From the NCBI GenBank assembly GCA_022813625.1, contig JAKLMB010000023.1, positions 620,001-684,000 on the forward strand: a stretch of 64,000 nt of DNA, in the 5' to 3' direction. The notes beneath the pieces are model-generated. The model had not been told where the DNA came from. It saw nothing but the letters and a program-made list of their open reading frames with translations, and did not search any database. Each line of letters begins with the position of its first letter. Position 1 is the first letter of the stretch. Source of the DNA: Aaosphaeria pasadenensis (lineage: Eukaryota; Ascomycota; Dothideomycetes; Pleosporales). The translations under genes were made by a program, and so were the position numbers. Below, piece by piece: positions 22,981-34,980 of this stretch.

Positions 22981-25401
22981 ATGGCAACAGCCAAGAGAGC
23001 ATTGAAGCCCTCAGTGGCATCCGATAATCCAATACCATCTTCGTCCCCAGCATTTGGCACTCCTGTCCATCCTATTCCACCCCGCACAACTGTCCCGATT
23101 CGACCACCAGTCTTCAGACCCGCTGCAGCACCGACAACTGTTCTACCGATAGTGCTCCCTCCTGCTACGTTACGGCCCCTCGCCTTCAGGACATTTACAA
23201 AGAAGCATAACCTAACGTTGACTTCCTCCGCGCTCCAAGCTCTTGCGACATTTATTGGCAGACATTGTGGGTCAGGATGGCGGGAAGAGGGCTTAGCGGA
23301 GAAGGTCCTTGAAGAGGTCGCAAAAGCTTGGAAGAAATGTACGACGCAGGTGATTGTAGAAGGAGATGGGGATACACTTAAGAGCATACTCAAGACTTTG
23401 GAAGGTTCAATGACCGGCGGGAGGATAACTCCTGGGTCAGGGTTAAGTCGGCAAACAAGCTTTAACTTCAGCGGGGATGCAGACAGGCAGGAGTCGCCGG
23501 GACTAGGATCAAGACCAAATCTGGATACACACAACAGCTTTGGCATATCGGGATTAGAGATGCAAGAGAAGGATGAAGATGAGGAGATATTGAAGGACCA
23601 CCGCGAGTGGATGAAGATCATTGGCGCTTTCGATCAGCCAAAGTTGGAATACAATGTTTCCAAGAAGCATTTCGATAAGTGAGTGTTTCTCGACATATTC
23701 GCCCCTAGCGACATGTTTCTTATATTCCATAGGTCTACGGTAAAACCTACACTGTTCCCACCACCGACCAGGAAGACAGACCTTTTCCGGCAGCGCTATC
23801 ATATTGTACACCAACGTATTCTTCGCAACGAGACCTTCCAGGCACCCACCTTCTCAGCGGCTCGGTCTGCCACACTTAATCGCACAGGCTCAGTATCAAC
23901 ATCGCAAACGAATTCTATCACCCCAATTGCAAATCTTCTGGGCCGCAGCGGCAGTACCCATCTTCTTCTAGGCATGCTGACGATTTCCCCTACCGGCGCC
24001 TTGTCTCTCTCAGACCTTACAGGCACAATAGCCCTCGATCTACAGCACGCTCAACAGATTCCTGCCGACGGATCCTACTTCGCCCCCGGCATGATCGTGC
24101 TTGTGGACGGAAGTTATGAGGAGGATCACGGCAATCCTGCTGCTGGTTCAAGTTCCAGCTTGGGTGGTACGGGAGGTATAGGCGGTACAATAGGCGGAAA
24201 GTTCATTGGATTTTCCGTTGGCCATCCTCCTTGTGAACGACGATCAATAACACTCGGAGGGGACACTGAAGCCGAGAAGAACAATATCTCGGGCCCTGCA
24301 TTTGGTTGGACCGACTTCTTGGGAGTCGGTTCGGAGCGTGCAACCGGCGCAAAAATGTCACGAATTGCTACAAATACCCTTTCACCCACGTCTGCACATA
24401 ATATAGTAATCGCGTCGGATCTCCATCTGGATGTTCCGTCAACCCTCTCAGCATTACGTACACTCTTACGCACCTACACCCCGGATCCGGCAGAATTCGA
24501 CCCTATTTATCCTCTCGCAATAATTCTAATGGGCAATTTCAGTTCTCGTGCCACTTTGGCAGGTGTACGGGGAGCAGGAAGCATCGAATACAAGGAACAC
24601 TTCGATGCACTTGCATCTGTACTCTCTGAGTTCCCTCAACTCCTTGCTCATACCTCTTTGGTGTTTGTCCCTGGCGACCATGACGCATGGCCGTCTGCAT
24701 TCTCCGCTGGTGCATCGACACCCCTACCAAGAAAGCCCGTGCCGACCTTATTCACAAGTAGAATAAAGCGAGCCGTTGCCGAAGCAAACCGTGAGGTTTG
24801 GGGAACCGGGAAAGCCAAAGGAAAAGAGGGCGAAGTTATATGGACCAGCAATCCGAGCAGACTAACTTGGTTTGGCGTGAAAGGAGAAATGGCGATTCTG
24901 AGGGACGATCTCGTTGGACGCTTACGAAGAAATGCCATTCGATTTGGCAAGCCTGGCGATGCAGATGACGATGAAATGCCGGATGCAATCATGCAAGCTG
25001 CAGGCCACGAGGGCATGGATACTGACCCTGATCTGCGTCCAGTCCCAACCTCAAATAATACCTCCACGAACATCATACCAGACGAATTGGACCCAGATGT
25101 TTCAATCGCTCGTGCAATAACACGGACTATACTCTCGCAAGGCTATCTCAGCCCATTCCCCTTAAGTGTCCGACCGCTACACTGGGATTACGGGCATGCC
25201 ATGGGCCTATATCCGTTACCAAGTGTTCTGGTATTGGCAGATAGTGAGGCACCCGCTTTTGTGGTCAAGTTCTGCGGGTGCGCTGTTCTGAATCCTGGAA
25301 GTATCGTCGAAAGCGGTGGAAGAGGCAGAAGAGAAGGCAGAGCAAGATGGGTAGAGTTCGATATAGGTAAAGGAGTGGGTGTTGTAAGAGTTGAAGAGTG
25401 A
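22981..25401 (+). CDS. dpb2: DNA polymerase epsilon subunit B (Dpb2)
   Basis: Exons 22981-23678 and 23733-25401 give 788 residues. Dpb2 is the essential second subunit of leading-strand polymerase epsilon and links it to the CMG helicase. An N-terminal region (FRTFTKKHNLTLTSSALQAL) precedes the OB-fold part (LLGMLTISPTGALSLSDLTG). The inactive calcineurin-like phosphoesterase core then carries IVIASDLHLDVPST, ILMGNFSS and FVPGDHDAWPS. The C-terminus has PSVLVLADSEAPAFVVKFCG and the near-terminal motif LNPGSI. The open frame extends upstream of 22,981 but without an ATG. The intron is 54 nt. NASP is divergent, and the shared promoter has MCB cores. Confidence 0.96.
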
Positions 25402-25957
25402 ACGAGTTAGGAGACGGCCATAATTATATTTGAAACGATGCATTGCATGAGCGAAAATAGCATGGAAGGCGTCTTAAGATCATGATATACATTTAAGGAA
25501 TCTCGAGCTTCTGTATTTGAATGAGAACTTATCCTGCAAGTTCGATGAACAATATCTATATAATTTCTACAGATGCAGTTTGCAGACGTAGTTTTCATTA
25601 CTGTTTGGCCACCTATTTTGGCAGAACTTGTCTTAAACTGGGACCTTCGCGAATCACCTTATTAGATTAGGGCCATACATATTAACCCAGGAGTTCTTTC
25701 TTATCTTTGACCGGGTTTGGTCCGATACGAGAGAGCTTTGAACGTAGAATGAGTACACGTGACGTGGCTATGTTGCAATCCAGTGACCTATCAGGGACAA
25801 GTTTCATCCTTTACGCACGTACATTCATCCATCAGTTTCCGCGTGTACTGTACGCCTAAGCCATCAACAATGGCCTGATCGTTCCCTGGATCAAACGGTA
25901 CACTGTTCTGTACTCTTTTTCATCCCTCAGTGCACCAATTGCGATTGCATTTCCAGT
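25402..25957. other. Intergenic: ABC transporter promoter
   Basis: 556 bases, AT-rich, with no gene. It contains a CACGTGA hexamer context near 25,756 and the DPB2 3' flank on the left. Confidence 0.6.
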
Positions 25958-28900
25958 ATGAATGAGACCGTTCGATTTCAATGTCATGCGCCTTCGCTCG
26001 CAGCGGATGCGGCATTCGGGCCAATCATTGATGGTTGCCGAAGTGACTTTACCTTTACATTTGAACAGTACTTTCTTTCCGTGATTCCATCTGCAGTATT
26101 CCTTCTCCTTGCTTCGTTCCGTGTTAAAGCCTTGTGGAAACAAAGGATTCAAGTTGATGGCACTATCCTGCGATCCATCAAGCTCGTGAGTAACTCTGCC
26201 CGGCTTGTCTGAAAGGTCGAATTGACGCCGGTCAGATATCAATTGCTTTGTTTGCAACCTTACAATTGGCAATAATCATCTTATGGGCAACAACAAAATT
26301 ACATGGAATTCGCACGCCAGCAACCGTCGCATCCAGCCTTGGTTTTGCTTCGAGCCTTGCGTTGTTCGCTTTGTCCTATCTCGAGCATTCTAGATCTCCA
26401 CGCCCATCGTATATTCTGAACGCATATCTTTTCATCTCTCTCTTATTCGATATCGTTGTTTTGCGCACAGTGTGGATTGCGCTCCCTTCTTTTCAACCAG
26501 TTCGCATTGTGCTGACCTCGTCATTTGCATTGAAAACCATCATTCTGTTCCTTGAGGCTGTAGAAAAGCGCAACTATCTCCGACATCCTGAAAATTTGGC
26601 CCCAGAGGAGACAAGCGGACTATACAGCCAGACTTTTCTTTGGTGGATGAACTCCATAATTAGAGACGGGTATCGTAGAGTGCTCAAGCCGATGGACCTC
26701 TACCCTGTCAGTCAACGAATGTCGAGTCAGGTGCTTAGCCATCAATTCAATCAAGAATGGCACAAAGGTTAGTTTAATGGCACAAGAAATCTACTAGGCT
26801 GACACGGCATGGCAGTCGCAAAGAGCGGACAACAGCCTAGCCTAATAAAAATCGCAGTTCGTGTACTCAAATGGGAACTCATGGTACCAATCTTTCCGCG
26901 TCTCGCCTTACTTGGCTTTACCTTCTGTCAACCTCTCCTTGTCAGTAGGTTACTGGAGTTCCTTCAGAATTACCGCGAGAATATCAGCATTGGCTATGGA
27001 ATGATTAGTGCTTACGCTGTAGTATACTTTGGCATGAGTGTAAGAAGAACCTACAAGATCCAAAGAGATATACTGAAAAAATTAGATCTCCAACGGACTC
27101 TTCCTTCACAGGAGCTTCAAATTTCTCACAATGCTGCGCGGCATGCTTGTCTCAGCTATATATCACAAGACTACAGAGCTTAGCATTACGGCTCTTGATG
27201 ATTCAGCGGCTGTGACTTTGATGAGTGCAGATGTTGAACGCTTGATCTTAGGATTAAGAGGGCTTCATGACCTGTCCGTACTCGACGTAACTTCGTTTAA
27301 ACAATAGCATCATGCTTATCATATAGTAGATGGGCGAATGTATTGCAATTTGCACTAGCAATATACGTTCTAGAATCTAGAACTGGTTGGGCATGTGTAG
27401 GACCAATCATAGTGATCTTGGGTATGTCCGTTCTGTTGCAGATTATGATCCGCCAAAACTGACGTACTCTAGCAACTGTCGCAATCGTTGTTAGCTTGAC
27501 ATCCTTCGCAACCAAAGTACAAATGGAATGGCTACAGAAGATTAAAAGAAGAATTGGTTCGTATTATCATTTACAACTTCGGATAGCACTGACCAGTAGA
27601 TCAGGCATCACATCAGACATGCTTGGGCATATGAAAGGTATTAAGATGTTAGGGTTAACACAAAAGTTGCATGATCTTATTCAGAAGCTCCGCGGCGATG
27701 AATTAAAACGAGCAGAGACTTTCTGGAAGCTGCAGGCAGTCACCGGCGCTCTAGGTTGGTACAACATTCTTTTCTCCATGGCTCGTCCGCTGACATTAAC
27801 TCTCAGCATTTGCCCCCCAGGCTTTGAGTCCTGTTGCTACCTTTGCATTCTATGCTGTCGTCTCAGCCAAAGAGGGTTCCACACTTGATGCTCCGCGATT
27901 GTTTTCCTCTCTGGCGCTATTAACTCTTCTCACGCAACCCTTGTTTGCCTTGATCGGTGATCTTCTCGAGTTTCGCACAACATTCGGATGCGTAGATCGG
28001 ATTGAGAAATATCTCATCACGGAAACACGAACGGATCATCGTCTAGCCGTTGCTTCGAATGCCACCGCATCATCATATTCGTCTTTCCCTGAATCTGGCC
28101 AATCTCATGCATGGCAGGCCGGGACTGATGACATTGAGTTGCTGCATGAACCCCGTGGTTTCGGTACTCGAAATGTCATATCGGAAGTTGTGCGTATTGA
28201 GGCTGGATCCTTCGCATGGTCTAAGGATTCTCGACCAGTGTTGCATGATATCAACCTCACTGTTCAAAGATCCCAGCTCACGATGCTAATCGGTCCTGTG
28301 GCTTCAGGGAAATCAACTCTTCTAAAAGCAATGCTGGGAGAGACGGCTAGCTCTAAAGGCTTTGTATATGTCTCGGAGAGGGAAATCGCATATTGCGAAC
28401 AGACACCCTGGCTAACTGTGAGTACTTTAGCGCGTTTTTCATTAACGTTCTCTCTTATTGACATCTCATAGAATGCATCTGTTCGAGAAAACATCATTGG
28501 CTTCTCAAATTTTCATCAAGAACTTTACGACGACGTGATCTACAGGTACAACCATCCAAATCCATTTCCATCGTCCGTGCTAACTTGACCATTAAGTTGT
28601 GACCTCGAGCAGGATGTTAGGACCTTTCCGAAGGGCCACAACACTCTTATTGGAAGCAAGGGTATCTCCCTAAGCACAGGACAGAAGCACAGAATTGCCA
28701 TTGCCCGTGCTGTATACGCCAGAAAGAGCTTTGCAGTGTTCGATGACGTTTTCAGTGGCCTCGATGTAAACACCCAGAAGAACGTGTTTACTCGCCTCTT
28801 TGGTTCCAACGGCCTTCTCCGCAAGTGGAATACGACGGTTTTGATCGCCACACATGCAGGTCAGTCACACCTTTCCCAAGGTGAAAGATGGTACTAAATT

Positions 28901-31188
28901 ATATAGTGAACCTATTACCCTTCTCAGATTTTGTGGTCGCACTTTCGAAAGACGGTACGGTCGCCGAGCAAGGAAATTTCCAATCTCTCAACCAAAAGAA
29001 CGGGTATGTTCACAAATTCTACCAACAGCAGTCCAAAGAACAATCCGATGTTGTTGAAGACCCTCCACTCAACGACAGGAATACTACCTCGACTGGGATG
29101 CTACAGCCAACTGCGGTAAGCAGTGAGGAATCACTTGACGACAAGAGTAGACAGCTAGGCGACTGGTCCGTTTACAAGTATTATTTCCGAACAGTAGGAA
29201 CGCCGGCCACATTTGTATTTGTGTCACTAGCGTGTGGTTGGGCCTTTCTCACAGCTTTCCCAAGTAAGTTCAGGTGTTGAATCCACTCTTGCTACGTTAA
29301 TACTAACCATACTAGCTGTATGGCTGAAATGGTACGCCGATGCAAATATACGAGAGCCAAACAAGCATAATGGCTATTATCTAGCTATCTATGCTGTGCT
29401 TCAGGCACTTCTTTTACTCGATATTGGATTTCTAGCATGGTACGTCCGGTATTGATGGGGTGATGATTCGAAGGTTTACTCATTCGGCCAGGTTCACGTT
29501 CAGTGTGTTGGCCAAAAGATCTGGTCTTCGACTCCATCAAGTTATGATCAAAAGTGTGATGCGGTATGTGTTGTTCTTCTGCGTTCTTGGACAATGCTGA
29601 CCGTATTGTGATAAGTGCTCCGATGTCATTCTTCAGCAAAACGGATATAGGAAGTATCACTACGAGGTGCTTAATCCGATTCTTTCGAGATGTATTGGCT
29701 AACTAGTAATCAGATTCAGTCAGGATATTCAACTGCTAGATTCTTCGCTGCCAATGGCAATGATGGTAGTAGCAGGAGGTACGTATGGTGCTTTGGAAGT
29801 GTATGACCTGATGTGTTGACTCCTGTCCCAGGTTTCCTGGGATCTTTCGCCCAAATCGGCCTCATCGCTTCTGCAGCCTACTACATCAGCGCAGCATTTC
29901 CCGTCCTCTTTGGTGTTTACTTCTTCATTCAAAGTTACTACTTACGAACCTCTCGACAAATGCGATTCTTGGATCTCGAGGAAAAGGCACCTGTCTATAC
30001 GCAATTCCTTGAATCACTGAATGGCCTGACTACGATTCGCGCATTCGGCTGGCAAAAGAAATCCATCATAAAGAATCACACTTTGGTGGACAGGTCACAA
30101 AAGCCATTCTACCTAATGTACATGATTCAGACATGGCTTAATCTCGTGTTGGATCTTGTCACAACTGCTCTTGCCATCTTGGTGGTCGGAATCTCAGTTA
30201 AGATGAGAAATACCGTCTCGGTCGGATTTACTGGTGTCAGTCTGACCCAGATTATCTCCTTCACGTACAACCTCAAACTGTCAATTATGTTTTACACTCA
30301 GATGGAGACAAGCATTGGCGCAGTAGCGCGTATCAAGAATTTCGAGTCTGAGACTGCAGACGAAAACCTTGCAACGGAGAACTCTCAACCGCCACCTGAG
30401 TGGCCGGCTAGAGGCAATGTCGAGGTTAGGAATCTCACCGTATCCTATGGGTAAGTGTTTCTGTGACTGTCTTTCTCTTATCAGTACTGATATTGACCTT
30501 GTTCTCCAGTACCGGCTCAGATCGCAAAGCTCTGGATAACATAAGCCTCTCTATTCCCGCAGGTACGAAATGCGCTATTGTAGGGCGCACCGGCTCCGGC
30601 AAGTCCACTTTTCTGCTCTCGCTATTCCGTATGATCGAGATCACATCCGGTGCCATCACCATCGACGGACTCGACGCTTCCACAATCCCACGCCAACAGA
30701 TACGCTCCCGTCTCAATGCCATTGGCGAAGACCCTTACTTCATCACCGGCAGCATCCGCCTCAACCTCGACCTTTACGGCCAAGCCAGCGATAACCAGCT
30801 CCGCGCGGTCCTCGAAAAGGTCCGTCTCTGGCCCGTCATTGAAGCTAAAGGAGGTTTGGACAGCGACTACGAAGCCGACATGTTCTCCCACGGCCAAGTC
30901 CAGATCTTTGCTCTGGCACGCGCGCTTCTACGTCCCGGAAAGATAGTCGTCATGGATGAGGTTACTAGTGCTGTTGACCGCGAGACAGATGCGCTCATGC
31001 AGAGTTTGATCAGGGACGAGTTCAAGGATAGGACGCTGATTACCATTGCTCATCGGGTTGATACGATTAGAGATTATGATTGCGTTGTGGTGTTGGGAGA
31101 GGGTAAAGTGGTTGAATGTGGAAGACCGGAGGCCCTGATTGCGACTGAGGGGTCTGTGTTTGGGGACATGGTTCGGAAGGGTTCCTAG
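25958..31188 (+). CDS. ABCC-type (MRP-like) full-size ABC transporter
   Basis: Seventeen exons: 25958-26185, 26236-26767, 26816-27039, 27086-27273, 27330-27421, 27473-27556, 27605-27754, 27807-28417, 28472-28545, 28597-28859, 28907-29263, 29316-29439, 29492-29563, 29616-29666, 29714-29778, 29832-30450, 30510-31188. They give 1,470 residues, full length for the family. The order is N-terminal membrane segments (TMD0), TMD1, NBD1 (Walker A GPVASGKST from residue 662, signature LSTGQK, Walker B AVFDDVFSGLD), TMD2 (APMSFFSKTDIGSITTRFSQ), and NBD2 (GRTGSGKST from 1270, signature FSHGQ, VVMDEVTSAVD). It should export or sequester organic anions, conjugates or toxicants; the substrate is unknown. 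Several donors are weak (GTCCGT at 27,274, GTTCGT, GTTGGT), so small exon edges may shift. The NBD1 signature has Thr where Gly is usual. Confidence 0.93.
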
Positions 31189-32204
31189 ACAAAGAGCGTC
31201 GTTGTTTGTTTGGGAATTTGAAGAAGAACGAAGAATACCAGGTGGACATTAACCGTTCGATTTCTACTTCTATTGATCTTTTTGAAAGACTGCCTACCTA
31301 ATAAGGATTCACCTCTTTGACTTCACCTGATGCAAAATCAGGGTAATTAATGGAGCGAAGCCTTGTTATTCGACAGTGTCAATGGTTTTAAGCACAGCAA
31401 ATTCAATACGCTATGAACATCTCAAAGGGTTAAGCGAATCATGTGACAGAAGAAGATACCGCCGCCATAAAATATAAATGCGGTCGGCATTACAGAGTGC
31501 TCCGCGATTGTGGTAGCTCATACCAAGCCGAAGACTACGGAAACGTAGATGAGTGAAACCTTACAGCCAAGGTGTGTTCATGTAATGGAGGTTTTAGGTA
31601 GTGCTAAAGCATAAATCCCTTTGAAGACTCATTTGTAGGCTATGTTACATGGCCGTAAGTGGTCGTAGGCTACTTCAAGGACGACCAAGTCAACACAGTT
31701 GTCGCGAATCTGACCATTTACGATGTCCAAGGCATGCTGTCATGCGTACCAGTCGTGTCGCTTTTTCGTCTTCGGCCAGAACCATGTATATTACCTGTAG
31801 CAAGGAAATCGAGGTGTTCCCGAAGCGTATGGTTGATGCGATAAGGGTTACCTCTAGCATCCATGGCCCACTTCCTTCTAAACGTGTCCCTAAAAGGCCA
31901 TGAATCCTGTCGAATCGTTGTTCCGAACTCTTTGAGATGACTGCATACATGTTAGTATGCATATGTTCCCATCGACTGAATAGTGTGACGCCGCGAAATG
32001 GGGTGAGCCTTACGCGTAACTCACGTATGCTATACATGCATACTCTATGAAAGACGATATGACAGCGAGCCTGAGAAGAAGATTAAACCATAGGCTACCC
32101 TTTGGCCAAAAAGCAAAATAGACAATAGAACAAGCTATTGCACCGATGAAGTCGCTGAATCTTGGGGAAACATCCTTGATTTCATGCAAGAGTTCCTACC
32201 AGCC
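31189..32204. other. Gene-free stretch, start of accessory region
   Basis: About 1 kb with no supported gene. Short open frames on both strands between 31,640 and 32,040 have some protein-like character but no family match, and stops break them. They could be remnants of a decayed gene; I see no terminal repeats or transposase. Confidence 0.55.
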
Positions 32205-32651
32205 TTAGAATCTACGTAATGAAGCCATTTTAGGGTGATCTCGAGTTTCACTTATCACGGCGTCGCTCCCAACGTACTCCGGCAAGATGTAAGCCAGTCG
32301 TCTAGCAACAAATGCCCAATAGAGAACTTCCCATCGCCGACCTTCAAGACTTGTCCCAGGCCACGGGAGCCATGGTATAGAGAAACACAAGCTTGGGTAG
32401 CTCGAGACCAGTAACCCGTAGATAATCTCCCCAAACATGCCCAAACTCATGATCCCTCCACTTAGGTGGATCATAGTGACGCCGGTGCAGCCAATTATGT
32501 AAACATGCTTGACGATATCCAGCGCTGAGAAGAGGAAGATTCGTGAGTAGATAGGAATCAACAGGTAGAGCGCCACGCGCGCACGATCGGAGAGCGGAGA
32601 GGTAGTCATAGTAGGCGCTTGATTCTGCCGTGTAGTAGATGATTCAGGCAT
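32205..32651 (-). CDS. Hypothetical small membrane protein
   Basis: An open frame of 148 residues from the first ATG. I do not recognise it. It has a polar N-terminus and a hydrophobic stretch VALYLLIPIYSRIFLFSAL. A second, longer hydrophobic region follows (about residues 65-110), then a basic segment (SLEGRRWEVLYW). The layout loosely recalls the membrane part of fungal wax-synthase/acyltransferase-like proteins, but no catalytic motif is visible. A good donor-like GTGAGA occurs upstream at about 32,735 on the minus strand, so this may be a later exon of a larger or broken gene. It may also be non-coding. Confidence 0.4.
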   Translation of the reverse strand: MPESSTTRQNQAPTMTTSPLSDRARVALYLLIPIYSRIFLFSALDIVKHVYIIGCTGVTMIHLSGGIMSLGMFGEIIYGLLVSSYPSLCFSIPWLPWPGTSLEGRRWEVLYWAFVARRLAYILPEYVGSDAVISETRDHPKMASLRRF

Positions 32652-33106
32652 CTTCGGGAGGATTGAAGTTAGAAGTGAAGTCCGAAGTGGGCAGTAGATG
32701 TAAATGTAGGTGCACGGTGTACCCAGCAGTCTCACCTTCAACTCACTTTCTTAAGGCACAAATAAATGCGGCCAATCGATAATTAGTAAGGAATTGTTGC
32801 GGCAAGCAAGTGAAACAAGGTCAAGATAGAGGCGAATATCTGCAAGTAGGTTTGCTGGTGTCAAGCCAAAGAAGTTTTCATAAGATTTAGAAAGCTACAT
32901 ATCTCTCCATACTCGTACATTAACAACACTTATTTATATTCCTCTTGCGGCGCAACTCCTCGTTTTCTATTTTGGCTTGGCACAAAGTCCCTTATTGTAC
33001 TGCTAGAGAAGTCCACTTCGAATCGCGTAATCTGAATGCTACACGAGAAAAATCGTAAAATCGTAAAATAATAACACAATATCCAAATACTCAGCCAGAA
33101 ATATAT
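32652..33106. other. AT-rich intergenic stretch
   Basis: 455 AT-rich bases between the hypothetical membrane ORF and the 3' end of the C2H2 gene. No feature is recognised. Confidence 0.6.
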
Positions 33107-34980
33107 TCAGCCCAGGTTTGTTTCCTCACTCTTTTTGTTTCCAAAAAGAGTCATCATTCTGTCCAACCGTTCCTCATACTTTTCCATCCGCTCTTCGTAC
33201 TTTTCAAGCTTCTGACGTAGCCGCTGATTCTCCTGTTCCGCCTCCAGACGTAACCTCCGCTCTTCTGCTAGCTCCTTCACGAGCACATCCGATGGCTCGT
33301 TCACGCTGTGCTCATCTAGATCGCCATGTCCGTTGTGCTTACGCTTCTTGGTCTGTGAAAGGGCCTGTGCGATATCGCTCGTAGCGACAGAATTGAAAGA
33401 ACTCGTTCCAGTCGCTGGTCTTCCACGTAATCTAGCTACAGATGACTGCTTGTGTGGTCCCTTAAGGTGTTGATCCAAGTGATCTTTGCGACGGAAGCCA
33501 AAACCCTCTTTAGAACGGCCGCAGTTGGGGTAAGGGCAGTAGTACTTCTGGATATGGCCATGCCTTGAATTTTGGAAGCCTTTAGTATGTCGAGCATCTG
33601 TGTCAACGTTCTGAGGGCCATCTCGAGGCTTTTCGTGGAAGGGAGATGGTATGTCGGGTGCTGCAAAGGCTGTAGGCTCTACCGCTTCTAATTGTTGCTC
33701 CTCTCCAATTTCTCGGGTGGCGCTAGAGGTCGCGACACTTGTAGCTACATTGAAAGTACCCGGGGCTTCATCGGTGCTGACCCATGGAGAAATTGTGTCT
33801 TGAGGCTTTACTGTTGATGAAATTTGTAAAGAATCTCTGGATTCCGGTATCGTAAGACTGCTACATAACCCAGGCATCAACTGCTGCAGTTGCTGTTCGG
33901 GATCGATGAAGTCAGGATGAGGTAGGCTCCATTCTGGGGCGTCCCAGTCAAAGTCAGGAAGATTGCAATCGAGTCCTAGAAGAAAATAAGTACTCTTTTC
34001 TATAATGAAAATTAAAAGAGAGTAGTTACTCAGAAGTTGCCCGCTCTCGGAGTCCTCAATATCCAATAAGTCGATCTCCCACTGCGGATTGAGCGGCTCA
34101 TAGAACATCCAACAAACACCCCACAGTATAATCAGAGCGGGCCAGATCGTCCAAGGCATCGTGGTGCATGGAGGCCGCCGTCTACTCGGAAACTCTGAGA
34201 ATGATGAAAAGAGGAGGAAGACGCACACGGCTTTCTTCCAGAACATCGAAAGTTTGTTCGTTTTCAGAAGGATCCGTTGTAAGTGAAAAAGGATCAAGTT
34301 GATACGGCTTTCGATATTGAGACACGAAGCAACATAGCTCACTTCGTTCAGAAGTTGGGTCAGAAAGTTTTTGCAATAATGAAATGAATAGGAGGCGTCA
34401 AGCGAATGTTGTTGCGGAAAGAGAAACCTAAGAAAATCCTGATGCGATTTGAGATACCTCTTGACATCAAGAAGCGAGTAGAGATGTCTCTGGACATCAA
34501 GAAGCGAGCTGAGGTAGTTCTGGACATTAAACAGCGAATTGAAGCGGCGCCGGGCATTAAGAAGCGAATCGAGACGGCATTGGACATCCAGAATTAAGCT
34601 TTGGAGTCTTTCGCGCATTTCGTTAAGCTTTTGACTCCAATGAGCTTGCTTCATGTCTTGTCTGTATTTGTCGAGTGATCCTTGGAGACAGGATTTCCCA
34701 GCATCTGGGTCTAGATATCTGTTAATTAGAGCCTTTTTAAGGGCAGAGAAAGAGGGCATGAATCTTACTCGCAGGGACCCATGTTAAACCGCGGGTTGGA
34801 TCCCAACTTCGCTGATATTGTGTATAAACAGTAGGCTGGACCATCGTCATTAACAATCACTCCATCTGCAGAGTGGTGGCCCTTTTTGTGGTAAGCCGCT
34901 GAAAGGCGAAATAAGGAGGACGAAGAGCGTTGTGTGCCTATTTTGCATGCACTCATATCGAAACTAGATATAGCTTCCAT
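33107..34980 (-). CDS. C2H2-type zinc-finger protein with decapeptide repeats and coiled coil
   Basis: Exons 34980-34769, 34718-34030 and 33975-33107 give 589 residues. From about residue 111 it carries five consecutive ten-residue repeats of the form SLL(D/N)VQxxLx, encoded by 30-bp DNA repeats. A hydrophobic stretch follows (AVCVFLLFSSF and WPALIILWGVCWMFY). Near the C-terminus is a C2H2-like finger (YYCPYPNCGRSKEGFGFRRK, then DHLDQHLKGPH), a form common in Pezizomycotina regulators and NLR-type proteins. The end is a strong coiled coil (LEKYEERMEKYEERLDRMM). No enzymatic domain is visible. The second intron is 54 nt and stop-free, so retention would leave the frame open. Function unknown, possibly a lineage-specific regulator. 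Confidence 0.7.
34461..34600. repeat. 30-bp tandem repeat, about 4.7 units
   Basis: Units begin at 34,461, 34,491, 34,521, 34,551 and 34,581 and share the core GACATCAAGAAGCGA with substitutions. The period of exactly 30 keeps the coding frame. On the minus strand it encodes the decapeptide repeats of the C2H2 protein. The opposite strand is also open and would read a lysine-rich decapeptide repeat, most likely a by-product. Confidence 0.92.

Noticed and set aside
27107..27121. CACAG acceptor in the third ABC transporter intron
   Set aside because: Using it gives a frame that stops soon after. The upstream AATTAG acceptor restores the ABCC motif FKFLTMLRG.
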